NCBI RefSeq assembly: GCF_045679555.1
Contig: NC_092091.1
Location: 74,587,580-74,651,579, forward strand
Length of the DNA stretch: 64,000 bases
Source of the DNA: Salvelinus alpinus
Taxonomy: Eukaryota; Chordata; Actinopteri; Salmoniformes; Salmonidae
Reading direction: 5' to 3'
Below, one piece after another: positions 26,848 through 39,658 of this stretch. The notes under the pieces were generated by a model. The model did no database searches and was not told the origin of the DNA. It saw only the letters and a list, made by a program, of their open reading frames with translations. Position 1 is the first letter of the stretch; each line of letters starts with the position of its first letter. The translations under genes were made by a program, and so were the position numbers.

Positions 26848-29800
26848 TTCTTTTATTTTATTTAACCTTTATTTAACCAGGTAGGCAAATTGAGAACACG
26901 TTCTCATTTACAATTGCGACCTGGCCAAGATAAAGCAAAGCAGTTCGACACATACAACAACACATAGTTACACATGGAGTAAAACAAACATATAGTCAAT
27001 AATACAGTGAAAAAAAAATAAGTCTATATACAATGTGAGCAAGTGAGGTGAGATAAGGGAGGTGAAGGCAAACAAATATATGTATAAATAAATAAAAATA
27101 TAAAAGGCCATGGAGGCGAAGTGAGTACAACACAGCAAGTAAAATAAAAACTAAAAAAACACTGGAATGGTTGGTTTGCAGTGGAAGAAAGTGCAAAGTA
27201 GAGACAGAAATAATGGGGTGCAAAGGAGCAAAATAAATTAATAAATAAATACAGTAGGTAAAGAGGTAGTTGTTTGGGCTAAATTGTAGATGGGTTATGT
27301 ACAGGTGCAGTAATCTATGAGCTGCTCTGACAGCTGGTGCTTAAAGCTAGTGAGGGAGATAGGTGTTTCCAGTTTCAGAGATTTTTGTAGTTCGTTCCAG
27401 TCATTGGCAGCAGAGAACTGGAAGGAGAGGCGTCCAAAGGAAGAATTGGTTTTGGGGGTGACTAGAGAGATATACCTGCTGGAGCGCGTGCTACAGGTAG
27501 GTGCTGCTATGGTGACCAGCGAGCTGAGATAAGGGGGGACTTTACCTAGCAGGGTCTTGTAGATGACCTGGAACCAGTGGGTTTGGCGACGAGTATGAAG
27601 CGAGGGCCAGCCAACGAGAGTGTACAGGTCGCAGTGGTGGGTAGTATATGGGGCTTTGGTGACAAAACGGATGGCACTGTGATAGACTGCATCCAATTTA
27701 TTGAGTAGGGTTTTGGAGGCTATTTTGTAAATGACATCACCGAAGTCGAGGATTGGTAGGATGGTCAGTTTTACAAGGGTATGTTTGGCAGCATGAGTAA
27801 AGGATGCTTTGTTGCGGAATAGGAAGCCAATTCTAGATTTGACTTTGGATTGGAGATGTTTGATGTGAGTCTGGAAGGAGAGTTTACAGTCTAACCAGAC
27901 ACCTAGGTATTTGTAGTTGTCCACATATTCTAAGTCAGAGCCGTCCAAAGTAGTGATGTTGGACAGGCGGGCAGGAGCAGGCAGCGATCGGTTGAAGAGC
28001 ATGCATTTGGTTTTACTTGTATTTAAGAGCAGTTGGAGGCCACGGAAGGAGAGTTGTATGGCATTGAAGCTCGCCTGGAGGGTTGTTAACACAGTGTCAA
28101 AAGAAGGGCCAGAAGTATACAGAATAGTGTCGTCTGCGTAGAGGTGGATCAGGGAATCACCAGCAGCAAGAGCGACATCATTGATGTAAACAGAGAAGAG
28201 AGTCGGTCCAAGAATTGAACCCTGTGACACCCCCATAGAGACTGCCAGAGGCCCGGACAACAGACCCTCCGATTTGACACACTGAACTCGATCAGAGAAG
28301 TAGTTGGTGAACCAGGCGAGGCAATCATTAGAGAAACCAAGGCTGTCGAGTCTGCCAATGAGGATGTGGTGATTGACAGAGTCAAAAGCCTTGGCCAGGT
28401 CAATGAATACGGCTGCACAGTATTGTTTCCTATCGATGGCGGTTACGATATCGTTTATGACCTTGAGCGTGGCTGAGGTGCACCCATGACCAGCTCTGAA
28501 ACCAGATTGCATAGCGGAGAAGGTGTGGTGGGATTCGAAATGGTCGGTAATCTGTTTGTTGACTTGGCTTTCGAAGACCTTAGAAAGGCAGGGTAGGATA
28601 GATATAGGTCTGTAGCAGTTAGGGTCAAGGGTGTCCCCCCCTTTGAAGAGGGGGATAACCGCAGCTGCTTTCCAATCTTTGGGGATCTCAGACGACACGA
28701 AAGAGAGGTTGAAGAGGCTAGTAATAGGGGTGGCAACAATTTCAGCAGATAGTTTTAGAAAGAAAGGGTCCAGATTATCTAGCCCGGCTGATTTGTAAGG
28801 GTCCAGATTTTGCAGCTCATTTAGAACATCAGCTGACTGTATTTGGGAGAAAGAGAAATGGGGAAGGCTTGGGCGAGTAGCAGAGGGGAGGGCAGTGCTG
28901 TTGTCCGGGGTAGGGGTAGCCAGGTGGAAAGCATGGCCAGCCGTAGAAAAATGCTTATTGAAATTCTCAATTATAGTGGATTTGTCGGTGGTGACAGTGT
29001 TTCCTATCTTCAGAGCGGTTGGAAGCTGGGAGGAGGTGTTCTTATTCTCCATGGACTTTACGGTGTCCCAGAACTTTTTTGAATTTGTGTTGCAGGAAGC
29101 AAATTTCTGCTTGAAAAAGCTAGCCTTGGCTGTTCTAACTGCCTGTGTATATTGGTTTCTGGCTTCCCTGAAAAGTTGCATATCACGGGGGCTGTTCGAT
29201 GCTAATGCAGAACGCCATAGGATGTTTTTCTGTTGGTTAAGGGCAGTCAGGTCAGGAGAGAACCAAGGGCTATATCTGTTCCTGGTTCTAAATTTCTTGA
29301 ATGGGGCATGCTTATTCAAGATGGTGAGGAAGGCATTTTAAAAAAATGACCAGGCATCCTCTACTGACGGGATGAGATCAATATCCTTCCAGGATACCCC
29401 GGCCAGGTCGATTAGAAAGGCCTGCTCGCTGAAGTGTTTCAGGGAGCGTTTGACAGTGATGAGTGGAGGTCGTTTGACCGCTGACCCATTACGGATGCAG
29501 GCAATGAGGCAGTGATCGCTGAGATCTTGGTTGAAAACAGCAGAGGTGTATTTGGAGGGCAAGTTTGTTAGGATGATATCTATGAGGGTACCCGTGTTTA
29601 CGGAATTGGGGTGGTACCTGGTAGGTTCATTGATAATTTGTGTGAGATTGAGGGCATCAAGCTTAGATTGTAGGGTGGCTGGGGTGTTGAGCATGTTCAA
29701 ATTTAGGTCGCCTAGCAGCACGAGCTCTGAAGATAGATGGGGGGCAATCAGTTCACATATAGTGTCCAGAGCACAGCTGGGGGCAGAGGGTGGTCTATAG

Positions 29801-30832
29801 CAGGCGGCAACGGTGAGAGACTTGTTTTTAGAGAGGTGGATTTTTAAAAGTAGAAGTTCAAATTGTTTGGGAACAGACCTGGATAGTATAACAGAACTCT
29901 GCAGGCAGTCTTTGCAGTAGATTGCAACACCGCCCCCTTTGGCCGTTCTATCTTGTCTGAAAATCTTGTAATTGGGGATGAAAATGTCTGAATTTTTGGT
30001 GGTCTTTCTAAGCCAGGATTCAGACACGGCTAAAACATCCGGGTTGGCAGAGTGTGCTAAAGCAGTGAACAAAACAAACTTAGGGAGGAGGCTTCTAATG
30101 TTAACATGCATGAAGCCAAGGCTATTACGGTTACAGAAGTCATCAAAAGAGAGCGCCTGGGGAATAGGAGTGGAGCTAGGCACTGCAGGGCCTGGATTCA
30201 CCTCTACATCACCAGAGGAACAGAGGAGGAGTAGGATAAGGGTACGGCTAAAAGCTATGAGAATTGGTCGCCTAGAGCTACTAGAGCAGAGAGTAAAAGG
30301 AAGTTTCTGGGGGCGATAAAATAGTTTAAAGGAATAATGTACAGACAAAGGTATGGTAGGATGTGAATACAGTGGAGGTAAACCTAGGTATTGAGTGATG
30401 ATGAGAGAGATATTGTCTCTAGAAACATCATTGAAACCAGGTGATGTCATCGCATATGTGGGTGGTGGAACTGAGAGGTTGGATATGGTATAGAGAGCAG
30501 GGCTAGAATCTCTACAGTGAAATAAGCCAATAAACACTAACCAGAACAGCAATGGACAAGGCATATTTACATTAAGGAGAGGCATGCTAATCGAGTGATC
30601 AATAAGGGTCCAGTGAGTAGAGGTTGGTTGGGGTCGTGGCGATCCAGACAGCTGGCCGGGTATATGGCTATCGGTAGCAGCATAGGATGGAGGTCTGTTT
30701 GTAGATACCTCGTGCGTTTCCGTCGGTAGGTTAGTGGGGTTCCGTGTAGTGGGGTTCCGTGTGGTAGAGGGGATCAATCCAAATTGGCAAAATAGATATA
30801 GTGACCCAAGGAAAAATATACTGATACTTTTA
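26848..30832 (-). mobile_element. L2-like LINE (copy 1), nearly full coding length, inside the Tc1
   Basis: Bounded by the 7-bp direct repeat CTTTTAT (26841-26847 and 30833-30839) within the Tc1 leader. The 3' tail, read on the minus strand, ends AACTGG/CCTGGTTAAATAAAGG-like text resembling the HpaI SINE tail. Such SINE-LINE tail sharing is known for salmonid HpaI SINEs and the RSg-1 LINE; that this element is RSg-1 itself is an inference. The 5' end is shorter than in copy 2. Confidence 0.88.
27295..30777 (-). pseudogene. LINE polyprotein (2A-like motif, endonuclease, reverse transcriptase) with a single in-frame stop
   Basis: One frame of about 1160 codons. N-terminal 190 residues: low complexity, hydrophobic stretches (PLLFWLVFIGLF; LILLLLC). 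Residues 190-197: DVEVNPGP, a 2A-like motif. Next: an APE-type endonuclease (NIRSLLPK, DVLAVSESWL, LVLLGDLNLN, LSDHCLIA). Then a stop, TAA at 29338-29340, where copy 2 has AAA. After that the frame continues unbroken: the reverse transcriptase contains KDWKAAAVIPLFKGG, AVFIDLAKAFDSVNH, GVSQGSILGP and the catalytic LYADDTILY (residues 394-397 counted from 29319), and ends near 27295 with QLIDYCTCT. The product would nick DNA and reverse-transcribe its own RNA. The stop truncates it before the reverse transcriptase. The start is uncertain because the frame is open upstream of any good ATG. Confidence 0.9.
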
Positions 30833-31155
30833 CTTTTATACTGATAACAAGTTCAAACAGGTGCCATTAATACAGGTAACGAGTGGAGGACAGAGGAGCC
30901 TCTTAAAGAAGAAGTTACAGGTCTGTGAGAGCCAGAAATCTTGCTTGTTTGTAGGTGACCAAATACTTATTTTCCACCATAATTTGCAAATAAATTCATT
31001 AATAATCCTACAATGTGATTTTCTGCATTTTTTTTTCTCATTTTGTCTGTCATAGTTGAAGTGTACCTATGATGAAAATTACAGGCCTCTCTCATCTTTT
31101 TAAGTGGGAGAAGTTGCACAATTTGTGGCTGACTAAATACTTTTTTGCCCCACTG

Positions 31156-32455
31156 TACCTAAACAAACATTGGGTGTATGACTTTTGGTTCAGAACTTTT
31201 GTGAAACATCACAGCACAGTTGATAAATATATGCAAATAGAAATCAAAGCTGGGTGATGTTCAGCGATAGATGGGAGGGGTTGAGAGGAGCTGAAGGGTG
31301 GGACTAACAGTAACAAGATTGTCAAATATACTGTGTATGTATATAGTATGTATAAGCTGGAAACCTAAGTGTTGTAAGTAGAAGCCTAAGTGTTGTTGTC
31401 CATTAGTTTACTCCAGTTTGGGGAGGTGTGGAAGGGGCAGCGGAAAATAACAAAGGAAAAAATGTAATACATATATTTTACATATTTACAAAAAATACAT
31501 GGGGGATTTGTAATCTAGCAGACAATTACATTGATGGAAGCCACAATCTACCTGCAATATTAGAGCTTATCTACCAGAAACAAGAAAAGAAAAAACGCAC
31601 GCTGTTACAAGCAGGAAACAAGTTATGGACGAACCAGAAATGTGGTCATGTCAACCCTGGATGATGCATGTGTGACTTGTTCACCTGTTTGGCACATTGG
31701 AACATTCTAACCTTTTAGGACATGAACAGGCAGAACAGGTTTTATAAGCAAAGCATAGTTCCATTGTTTTCAGGAAGGTGTTACCATGGTGATAGGTGTG
31801 ACAGGAGGCAGACTCAGGGCAAATATCCAATGTTCTCCATCTGAGAAATATGCCCTTAAAATAGTGGAGTGGTAGACTGTCTATTACAAATTAAAAACTA
31901 CAATGTCTGACTTAATAAATAATTACTGACATGGATCAACCAAATCAGGAAAGTGTAAGCATGGCAGGGACAGGTGGGATGATAAGAGAGACATGAACGG
32001 GGGCAGGAGGAGTGATAGGAGGGACAAGAGGGGTGATAGGAGGGACAGGATGGGTGATAGGAGGGACAGGAGGGGAGATTGTAGGGACAGGAGGGAAGAT
32101 AGGAGAGAAAGGAAGGGTGATAGGAGGGACAAGAAGGGTGATAGGAGGGACAGGAGGGAAGATAGGAGGGGCAGGAGGGATGATAGGAGGGACAGGAATG
32201 GTGATAGGAGGGACAAGAGGGGTGATCGGAGAGATAATAACAAGTAGGGGAAAGTGAGGAAGGTGATACACTTCGTAAAATGTTTATGGTTCGTCCACAA
32301 CTTGTTTCCTGCTTGTAGCAGCACGCGTTTAAAGGAATGTTCTCTCTAACTATAAGTCACATTATATTTTTTAGATAATGTTTCTATTGAGAGGGTGTGT
32401 AATGCAAGTCGAGATGTCCTTGGATGAATGTCAAAAAGATGTATAACCGACGTTG
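31156..32455 (+). repeat. Macrosatellite unit 2 (long), right part
   Basis: Resumes with CCTAAACAAACATTGGGTGT after the Tc1. It lacks the middle of block P1, then has P2 (31190-31450), P3 (31500-31760), minisatellite (31970-32245) and spacer (32250-32455). Confidence 0.88.
31970..32245 (+). repeat. G-rich 21-bp minisatellite
   Basis: About 13 units of the GGGACAGGAGGGGTGATAGG type, several with AAGG or AAGA variants. Confidence 0.93.
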
Positions 32456-32847
32456 TGTCAGGTTGTGGGCCACTGGTGCATGGAATCGGGCGCAGGAGAG
32501 CAGAGATGAGTGCACAAGGTATTTATTCCACGAACAGCACCAGTATAAAACAAATACTAAAGGTGCGTGAAATTACCGATCACTCGTAAATAACGGGCTA
32601 ATAACGAACCCGGCAAACAAAACCAGCCAACAAGTAACGACCTGAACATATATACAAACACGCACACAAACATGGGGGAAACAGAGGGTTAAATAAGGAA
32701 CATGTAATTGGGGTATTGAAACCAGGTGTGTAGAAAACAAAGACAAACAAATGGAAAATAAAAAGTGGATTGGCGATGGCTAAATGGCCGGTGATGTCGA
32801 CCGCCGCTCAAACAAGGAGAGGGACCGACTTCGGGGGAAGTCGTGAC
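32456..32847. mobile_element. LTR-like element, family 2
   Basis: Starts TGTCAGGTTG and ends AAGTCGTGAC within the macrosatellite spacer (GACGTTG left, TTAAAAGACC right). It matches the clean solo LTR at 52144-52524 (shared GAAACCAGGTGTGTAG and GACTTCGG motifs). The last A and one target repeat seem deleted, so no 5-bp duplication is seen here. Confidence 0.7.
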
Positions 32848-33630
32848 TTAAAAGACCCACACATACCTAAACAAACATTGAGTGGATGACTATTGGTTCG
32901 GAACTTTTGTGAAACATCACAGCACAGTTGAAAAATGTATGTCAAATGGACAAGAGGGGTGATGGGAGAGACAAGAGGGGTGATAGGAGGGACAGGTGGG
33001 GTGATAGGAGGGACAGGAGGGGTGATAGGAAGGACAGGAATGGTGATAGGAGGGACAGGAAGGGTGATAGGAGGGACAGGTGGGGTGATAAGAGAGACAG
33101 GAGGGATGATAGTAGGGGTGATAGGAGGGACAGGAAGGGTGATTTGAGGGACAGGAAGGGTGATAAGAGGGACAGGAAGGGTGATAGGAGGGACAGGAGG
33201 GGTGATTTGAGGGACAGGAAGGGTGATAGGAGGGACAGGAGGGGTGATAAGAGAGACAGGAGGGATGATAGTAGTGGTGATAGGAGGGACAGGAAGGGTG
33301 ATTTGAGGGACAGGAAGGGTGATTTGATGGACAGGAAGGGTGATAGGAGGGACAGGCAGGGTGATTTGAGGGACAGGAGGGGTGATAAGAGGGACAGGAA
33401 GGGTGATAGGAGGGACATGAGGGGTGATAAGAGGGACAGGAGTGATAGGAGAGATAATAACAAAGATGGGAAAGTGTTTCCTGCTTGTAGCAGGACGCGT
33501 TTAAAGGAATGTTCTCTCTAACTATAAGTCACATGATTTTTTTAGATAATGTTTATATAGTGAGGGTTTGTAATGCAAGTTGAGATGTCCTTGGATGAAT
33601 GTCAACAAGATGCATGACCGACATTGTTAA
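32848..33630 (+). repeat. Macrosatellite unit 3 (short), minisatellite 32950-33460
   Basis: Spacer text passes from CCTAAACAAACATTGAGTGG through CACAGCACAGTTGAAAAATG directly into the minisatellite. Most of P1, most of P2 and all of P3 are absent. The spacer then follows at 33470-33630. The same short junction occurs in unit 5, so it is a unit subtype rather than a private deletion. Confidence 0.88.
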
Positions 33631-35060
33631 AAGAACCACACATACCTAAACAAACATTGGGTGTATGACTTTTGTCTCTTTGCCACCTGGAACACAACAA
33701 TGGTTTCAGTACCACACCCTCCTCATAACCACCAGGAAACTAAGGCTTTAACTTAATCTAAACATGTATCTTTCATTTGCAATCTGTAAAAACTATGGGA
33801 ATAGAAATGTTCAGAACTTTTGTGAAACATCACAGCACAGTTGATAAATATATGCAAATAGAAATCAAAGCTGGATGATGTTCAGAGACAGATGGGAGGG
33901 GTTGAGAGGAGCTGAAGGGTGGGACTAAAAATAACAAGATAGTCAAATATACTGTGTCAGTAAAGTGTATATAGTATGTGTAAGCTGGAAGCCTAAGTGT
34001 TGTTGTCCATTCGTTTACTCCAGTTTGGGGAGGTGTGGAAGGGTCAGCGGAAAATAACAAAGGAAAAAATGTAATACATATATTATACATATTTACAATA
34101 AAATACATGGGGGATTTGTAATCTAGCAGACTATTACATTGATGGAAGCCACAATCTACCTGCAATATTAGAGCTCATCTACCAGAAACAAGAATAGAAA
34201 ACCCACCCTGTTACAAGCAGGAAACAAGTTATGGACGAACCAGAAATGTGGTCATGTCAACCCTGGATGATGCATGTGTGACTTGTTCATCTGTTTGGCA
34301 CATTGGAACATTCCAGTCTTTTAGGACATGAACAGGCAGAACTGGTTTAATAAGCAAAGCATAGTTCCATTGTTTTCAGTAAGGTGTTCCCATGGTGAAA
34401 GGAGGGACAGGAGGCAGACTAAGGGCAAATATTCAATGTTCTCCATCTGAGTAAAATGCCCTTAAAATAGTGGAGTGGTAGACTGTCTATTACAAATTAA
34501 AAACTACAATGTCTGACTTAATAAATAATTACTGACATGGATCAACCAAATCAGGAAGGTGTAACCATGGCAGGATGATAAGAGAGACAGGAGGGGTGAT
34601 AGGAGGGGCAGGAGGGATGATAGGAGGGACAGGAAGGGTGATAGGAGGGACAAGAGGGGTGATGTGAGAGACAGCAAGGGTGATAGGAGGGACAGGAGGG
34701 GTGATGGGAGGGACAGGAAGGGTGATAGGAGGGACAGGAGGGAAGATAGGTGGAACAGGAGGGGTGATGGAAGAGACAGGAATGGTGATAGGAGGGACTA
34801 GAGGGATGATAGGAGAGACAAGAGGGGTGATAGGAGAGATAATAACAAGGAGGGGAAAGTGAGGAAGGTGATACACTTCGTAATGTGTTTCTGGTTCGTC
34901 CACAACTTGTTTCCTGCTTGTAGCAGGACGCGTTTAAAGGAATGTTCTCTCTAACTATTTCACATGATTTGTTTTAGAAAATGTTTATATAGTGAGGGTT
35001 TGTAATGCAAGTCGAGATGTCCTTGGATGAATGTCAACAAGATGCATGACCAACTTTGTT
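33631..35060 (+). repeat. Macrosatellite unit 4 (long), minisatellite 34570-34850
   Basis: Complete order P1 (33640-33810), P2 (33812-34050), P3 (34110-34400), minisatellite and spacer. Closest in layout to unit 1 but with a minisatellite only a third as long. Confidence 0.9.
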
Positions 35061-35725
35061 AAAAAACCAACACATACCTAAACAAACATTGGGTGTATGA
35101 CTTTTGGTTCAGAACTTTTGTGAAACATCACAGCACAGTTGAAAAATGTATGTCAAATGGACAAGAGGTGTAATGGGAGAGACAAGAGGGGTGATAGGAG
35201 GGACAGGTGGGGTGATAGGAGGGACAGTAAGGGTGATAGGAGGGACAGGTGGGGTGATAAGAGAGACAGGAGGGGTGATAGTAGGGGTGATCAGAGGGAC
35301 AGGAAGGGTGATAGGAGGGACAAGAGGGGTGATTTGAAGGACAGGTGGAGTGATAATCGAGACAGGAGGTGTGATAGTAGGGGTGATCGGAGGGACAGGA
35401 AGGGTGATAGGAGGGACAGGAAGGGTGATAGGAGGGACAGGAAGGGTGATAGGAGGTACAGAAAGGGTGATAGGAGGGACAGGAGGGATGATAGGAGAGA
35501 TAATAACAAGGAGGGGAAAGTGAGGAAGGTGATACACTTCGTAATGTTTCTGGTTCGTCCACAACTTGTTTCCTGCTTGTAACAGGACGCGTTTAAAGGA
35601 ATGTTCTCTCTAACTATAAGTCACATAATTTTTTTTAGATAATGTTTATTTAGTGAGGGTTTGTAATGCAAGTCGAGATGTCCTTGGATGAATGTCAACA
35701 AGATGCATGACTGACATTGTTAAAA
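35061..35725 (+). repeat. Macrosatellite unit 5 (short), minisatellite 35160-35505
   Basis: Same short junction as unit 3 (CAGTTGAAAAATGTATGTCA then minisatellite). The spacer follows to 35725. Confidence 0.9.
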
Positions 35726-36125
35726 GACCCACACATACCTAAACAAACATTGGGTGTATGACTTTTGGCTCTTTGCCACCTGGAACACAACAATGATTTC
35801 AGTACCACATCCTCCTCACAACCACCAGGAAAGTAAGGCTTTAAGTAAATCTAAACATGTATCTTTCATTTACAATCTGTAAAAAATATGGGAATAGAAA
35901 TGTTCAGAACCTTTGTGAAAAATCACAGCACAGTTGATAAATATATGCAAATAGAAATCAAAGCTGGATGATGTTCAGAGACAGATGGGAGGGGTTGAGA
36001 GGAGCTGAACGGTGGGACTAAAAATAACAAGATTATCAAATATACTGTGTCAGTAAAGTGTATATAGTATGTATAGGCTGGAAGCCTAAGTGTTGTTGTC
36101 CATTAGTTTACTCCAACTAGGGGAG
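35726..36125 (+). repeat. Macrosatellite unit 6, truncated
   Basis: P1 and P2 only, ending at CTCCAACTAGGGGAGG. The array ends here and unrelated sequence follows. Confidence 0.85.
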
Positions 36126-37574
36126 GGGTGTAAACCCAGTACAAAGTAAATTCACACTCACATAACCACGGTTCAATGACCTTAAAGGTGCATTCAGCTG
36201 ACTGAGAAAACAACTTACGCAACACATTCATTTTTTCAAGACGCCAACAAATGTGTTGTTTTTTTCTCATTCTGCTTTGTGTTACCAAGGACACAGATTT
36301 TACAACGTGACTAACTGCCAAGAGAATACATAAGGGCGTCTCTGGTGTGGCGTTCCTGACAGACACCATGGCCTTACAGTATAAAAAAACACTGAGGAAT
36401 GTAGTGACCTACTGTCTAACACCTGACATATCTACTCATCTACACTCCAAATCCTGGTAAATAACCTGTATAGTCTACTTTATGTAGCCTTCAAGAGGGA
36501 TATGTTGGTCACATTCATATTCTTCACTTTATTGAGTGCTTGCATGTCTTCTGTTTGACACCAAATTATATCTGGTACATTGTCCTGTCTTTATAGAGTA
36601 TACTGTATATTCTGGTAATGTGAAACATGTGTAGTTTTCACTTTTGGTTCCTTGACAATTGCATATTTAAAATAGAATATGATGATGGAGGGGTGAGGTT
36701 TGAATATAAACTGCAGCATTTTCTGTGAGCACTGATGGTCTGTGAGAAGGTGATGATTATTTAGTCAGATTTAAAGTGTAAATAGTGGGATTGCCCCCAA
36801 TGCAATCAGCAAGTTGTTATAATCCAAACATATTCATTTAAAATGCCATGTTTCTTTAAAAAAAGGGGGTTGTGATATTTCTCTGTGGATAAGTGTCTTC
36901 TTACTGAGACTACTAAGAGTTGTTTTGAAGACATGCATTTATACACGTGTCTTGTTTTACTTTGTATAAAATAATAAAATGCAGTAGGACAGGATCTTTC
37001 TACATGTGTCTCCGTCCATGATTATATATCACAGTCTCAAGGTTAATGAATTAACAGGTTATAGAGCAAACATCACAATTATCACAACACATAGGTTTAA
37101 ATCTGTTTTTTTTGGGGGGGGGGGGGTTCTTTCCTAGTGATTTTACCCACACACCACTACACATACAGTACAAACTCCAGTCAGCCACACTGGAATTGAA
37201 TAAAACCGACACCCTCTCAGCTTCTGTGTGTATTTTTTGGAAAGCTGATATTTACTATGGGTTGGGTTTGGACAGACAGAAATTATACAAGTCTAACAGA
37301 GTGTAAATGTTTAATAAAGTGTTTAATACATTTTTAAATGAAGAAGACACAAACCATTAAAGCAATATTTTTCCAGCATCAATACAATGTCCATGAAAAT
37401 AAGCAGCCATTGTTTACTGTACATTTTACAATACCTGATGGATGCAACAAAAACAAGTGGTCAAGTTGAGTTTTCAGTGACCCTTTACTTTACAGTGCCA
37501 TGAAATAGTTCTGAATTGAATATGAACTATTTGCTCTTAGATAGTCATTCATCATGCTCCCAAGGAGGGAATGG
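36126..37574. other. AT-rich intergenic DNA, no gene seen
   Basis: No conserved frame, RNA gene or terminal repeats recognised. A poly-T/poly-G run is at 37108-37126. Confidence 0.5.
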
Positions 37575-39085
37575 GAGATGTATTATGTCTACTGTAAAGG
37601 AGAGACATGCTGTAGTTCATGTCTTATGTAGGCTGACAGGCAGAAACAAATGCCCTCATTCAGGGAAATATAACATTCTTGACTCTCAAAATGTGCAATA
37701 CCCAAGTCAATATTCATCACTAAGAGTCACAAGCAAAACGTATGTTAATTATGAAAGAAGTAAAGCTAAAGGACATTTCTGAACATCCTGTCCTGTAAAT
37801 TGTGAGAGGAGATAAGAGTTAATGTCTGGTGTTCTCTGTCTTGGCTGAAGAGCTTGGCTTCCCTCCAGTGTTACCAGGTAGAATGTCTTCTTTTTCCCAC
37901 TTTTTCCAGCCAGGCCAACTTTCACCCTTTGCCAGTTCTTCAAGAATTCTTGCTACTTTTGTCATGGTTTAATTTTGAGTGCCTTCTAGTGGCTGTAATA
38001 GTATGGTTAATCCCCTTAATTTGCCACGGTAATTTGCCACAGTTTTAAAAACACTTAGCGTTGTATAGTCTCCAATCTGCTTCATGGTTCTATGTCTCTC
38101 ATTGTAAACACAGTTGTTATTTTAGAGAGTTGGCTATTGCAGACATAAGCCTATGCCATATTATTGACTGTTTAAGAGTATTATCAAGGCAGGATTGCAG
38201 TTGCAGCTTTAGAAATAATGTATTGATAACTCATACATCATGTTTTGTTCAAGTCAAGTCAAATACTTTATATACCATTTAGAAGTATTCATATTACTGT
38301 AGGTCTATTATATACAACACATTCAGTATTATGTCAAGAAAGAGAATAACAGTAAACAGTTACTTTTTCTGTGACTGAAAATGCTGTAAATATCAAATGT
38401 AGTGTTACATGTCATTTTATTTTGGTATTCAGTTCCTTATATCCACACTGAATTTCACAGCCATTTTGTCTGTGGTTAAAGAAGAAAGACAACTATCTAT
38501 TTTACATACCAAGTTATTTCAATGTATTAAATGAATGATGAACTGCCTATTCTTTGTGGCAGTTATACTGTCACAACATTTTTTTACCCCAAAAGGTTAT
38601 TTGAGGAACCATTAAAGGGGGTTATTTGAAGAACTTGGAGGTTCCCCCATAGCTTAAATTTGAAGAACCCCTAATAGATCTTCCAGGAATCTTTTTTTTG
38701 TGTCGTGCCATCTGGATGATGTGGCACGCAACCATTGGTTGATGCAATGCAACGCCTGAGCATTTAGTCAGACAGGAACTCGACCATGCTCTCTGCTGCA
38801 TGATAAAACGTAGCTTTCTAGTCAGTCAGGGAATTTCTGGTAAATGATGTTCTCTGCTACAGCCAAGGAGAGATTTTCTCCTGTATTTGCTTTGCATGGA
38901 TAAAAGACAACGGGCGCGTTCCAGTGGATCACTTTTGTCAAGTCGGCCTTTAAGTGTGTTGAATAATGGGGATAGAAATTGCCCAACTTGCGACTACATG
39001 ACAACTGCATGAACTTTACAAAAACCATGAGATCAAAGGTCATAAAGTTTTGTCTGTAGTCACAGAGTAACCATTACACATATAT

Positions 39086-39297
39086 TTTATTTAACTAGAC
39101 AAGTCAGTTAAGAACAAATTCTTATTTACAATGACAGCTTACCCCGGCCAAACACGGACGATGCTGGGCCAATTGTGTGCCGCCCTATGAGACTCCCAAT
39201 CACGGCCGGTTGTGATACAGCCTGGAATCGAAACAAGGTCTGTAGTGACGCCTCTAGCACTGAGATGTAGTGCCTTAGACCACTGCGTCACTCAGGA
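39086..39297 (-). mobile_element. HpaI-type SINE (tRNA-derived), copy B only
   Basis: Minus strand: tRNA-like head with GCGGTCTAAGG-type text (here GTGGTCTAAGGCAC), a B-box region (TTTCGATTCCAGG), the body (GTCTCATAGGGCGG) and the tail CTTGTCTAGTTAAATAAA. Copy A at about 7098-7115 reads straight through the site. Confidence 0.92.
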
Positions 39298-39658
39298 TTC
39301 CCTTGACCAGATACTCCAGCTGCTCTAACAATGGAAAGAAATGTATTCAAAAATAGAAGGCAGTCGGGAGGAGGCAAGATCAGGTGGGACCATTCCAGCC
39401 AATGACAGGACAGACACACGTGTGAACACCAGACACAACTCCTATATAAAGTGTTTTTTCTCAAAGTTCCTGGGATGTCACGTGTCCTACTTATATCAGT
39501 ACACTCCTAACAACCTTATCATTACAAAACGTCTAGTCGATCAAATACGCCAAAGTAGCAAATAAGCCATTCCATTTTCTGTTGACTAAACTCAACACTC
39601 TCATTGACCTCCATACAAACATTCCTCGCTTGGTGAGCAACATTTTTTTTAAAGCCAC

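Larger units (their letters stand above)
25564..31155 (-). mobile_element. Complete Tc1-like transposon carrying a LINE insertion
   Basis: Ends are inverted repeats CAGTGGGGCAAAAAAGTA and TACTTTTTTGCCCCACTG. TA flanks both sides (25562-25563 and 31156-31157), the normal Tc1 target duplication. Removing the LINE and its 7-bp duplication leaves about 1.6 kb, the usual Tc1 length. The transposase lies on the minus strand at 25781-26797. Confidence 0.93.
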
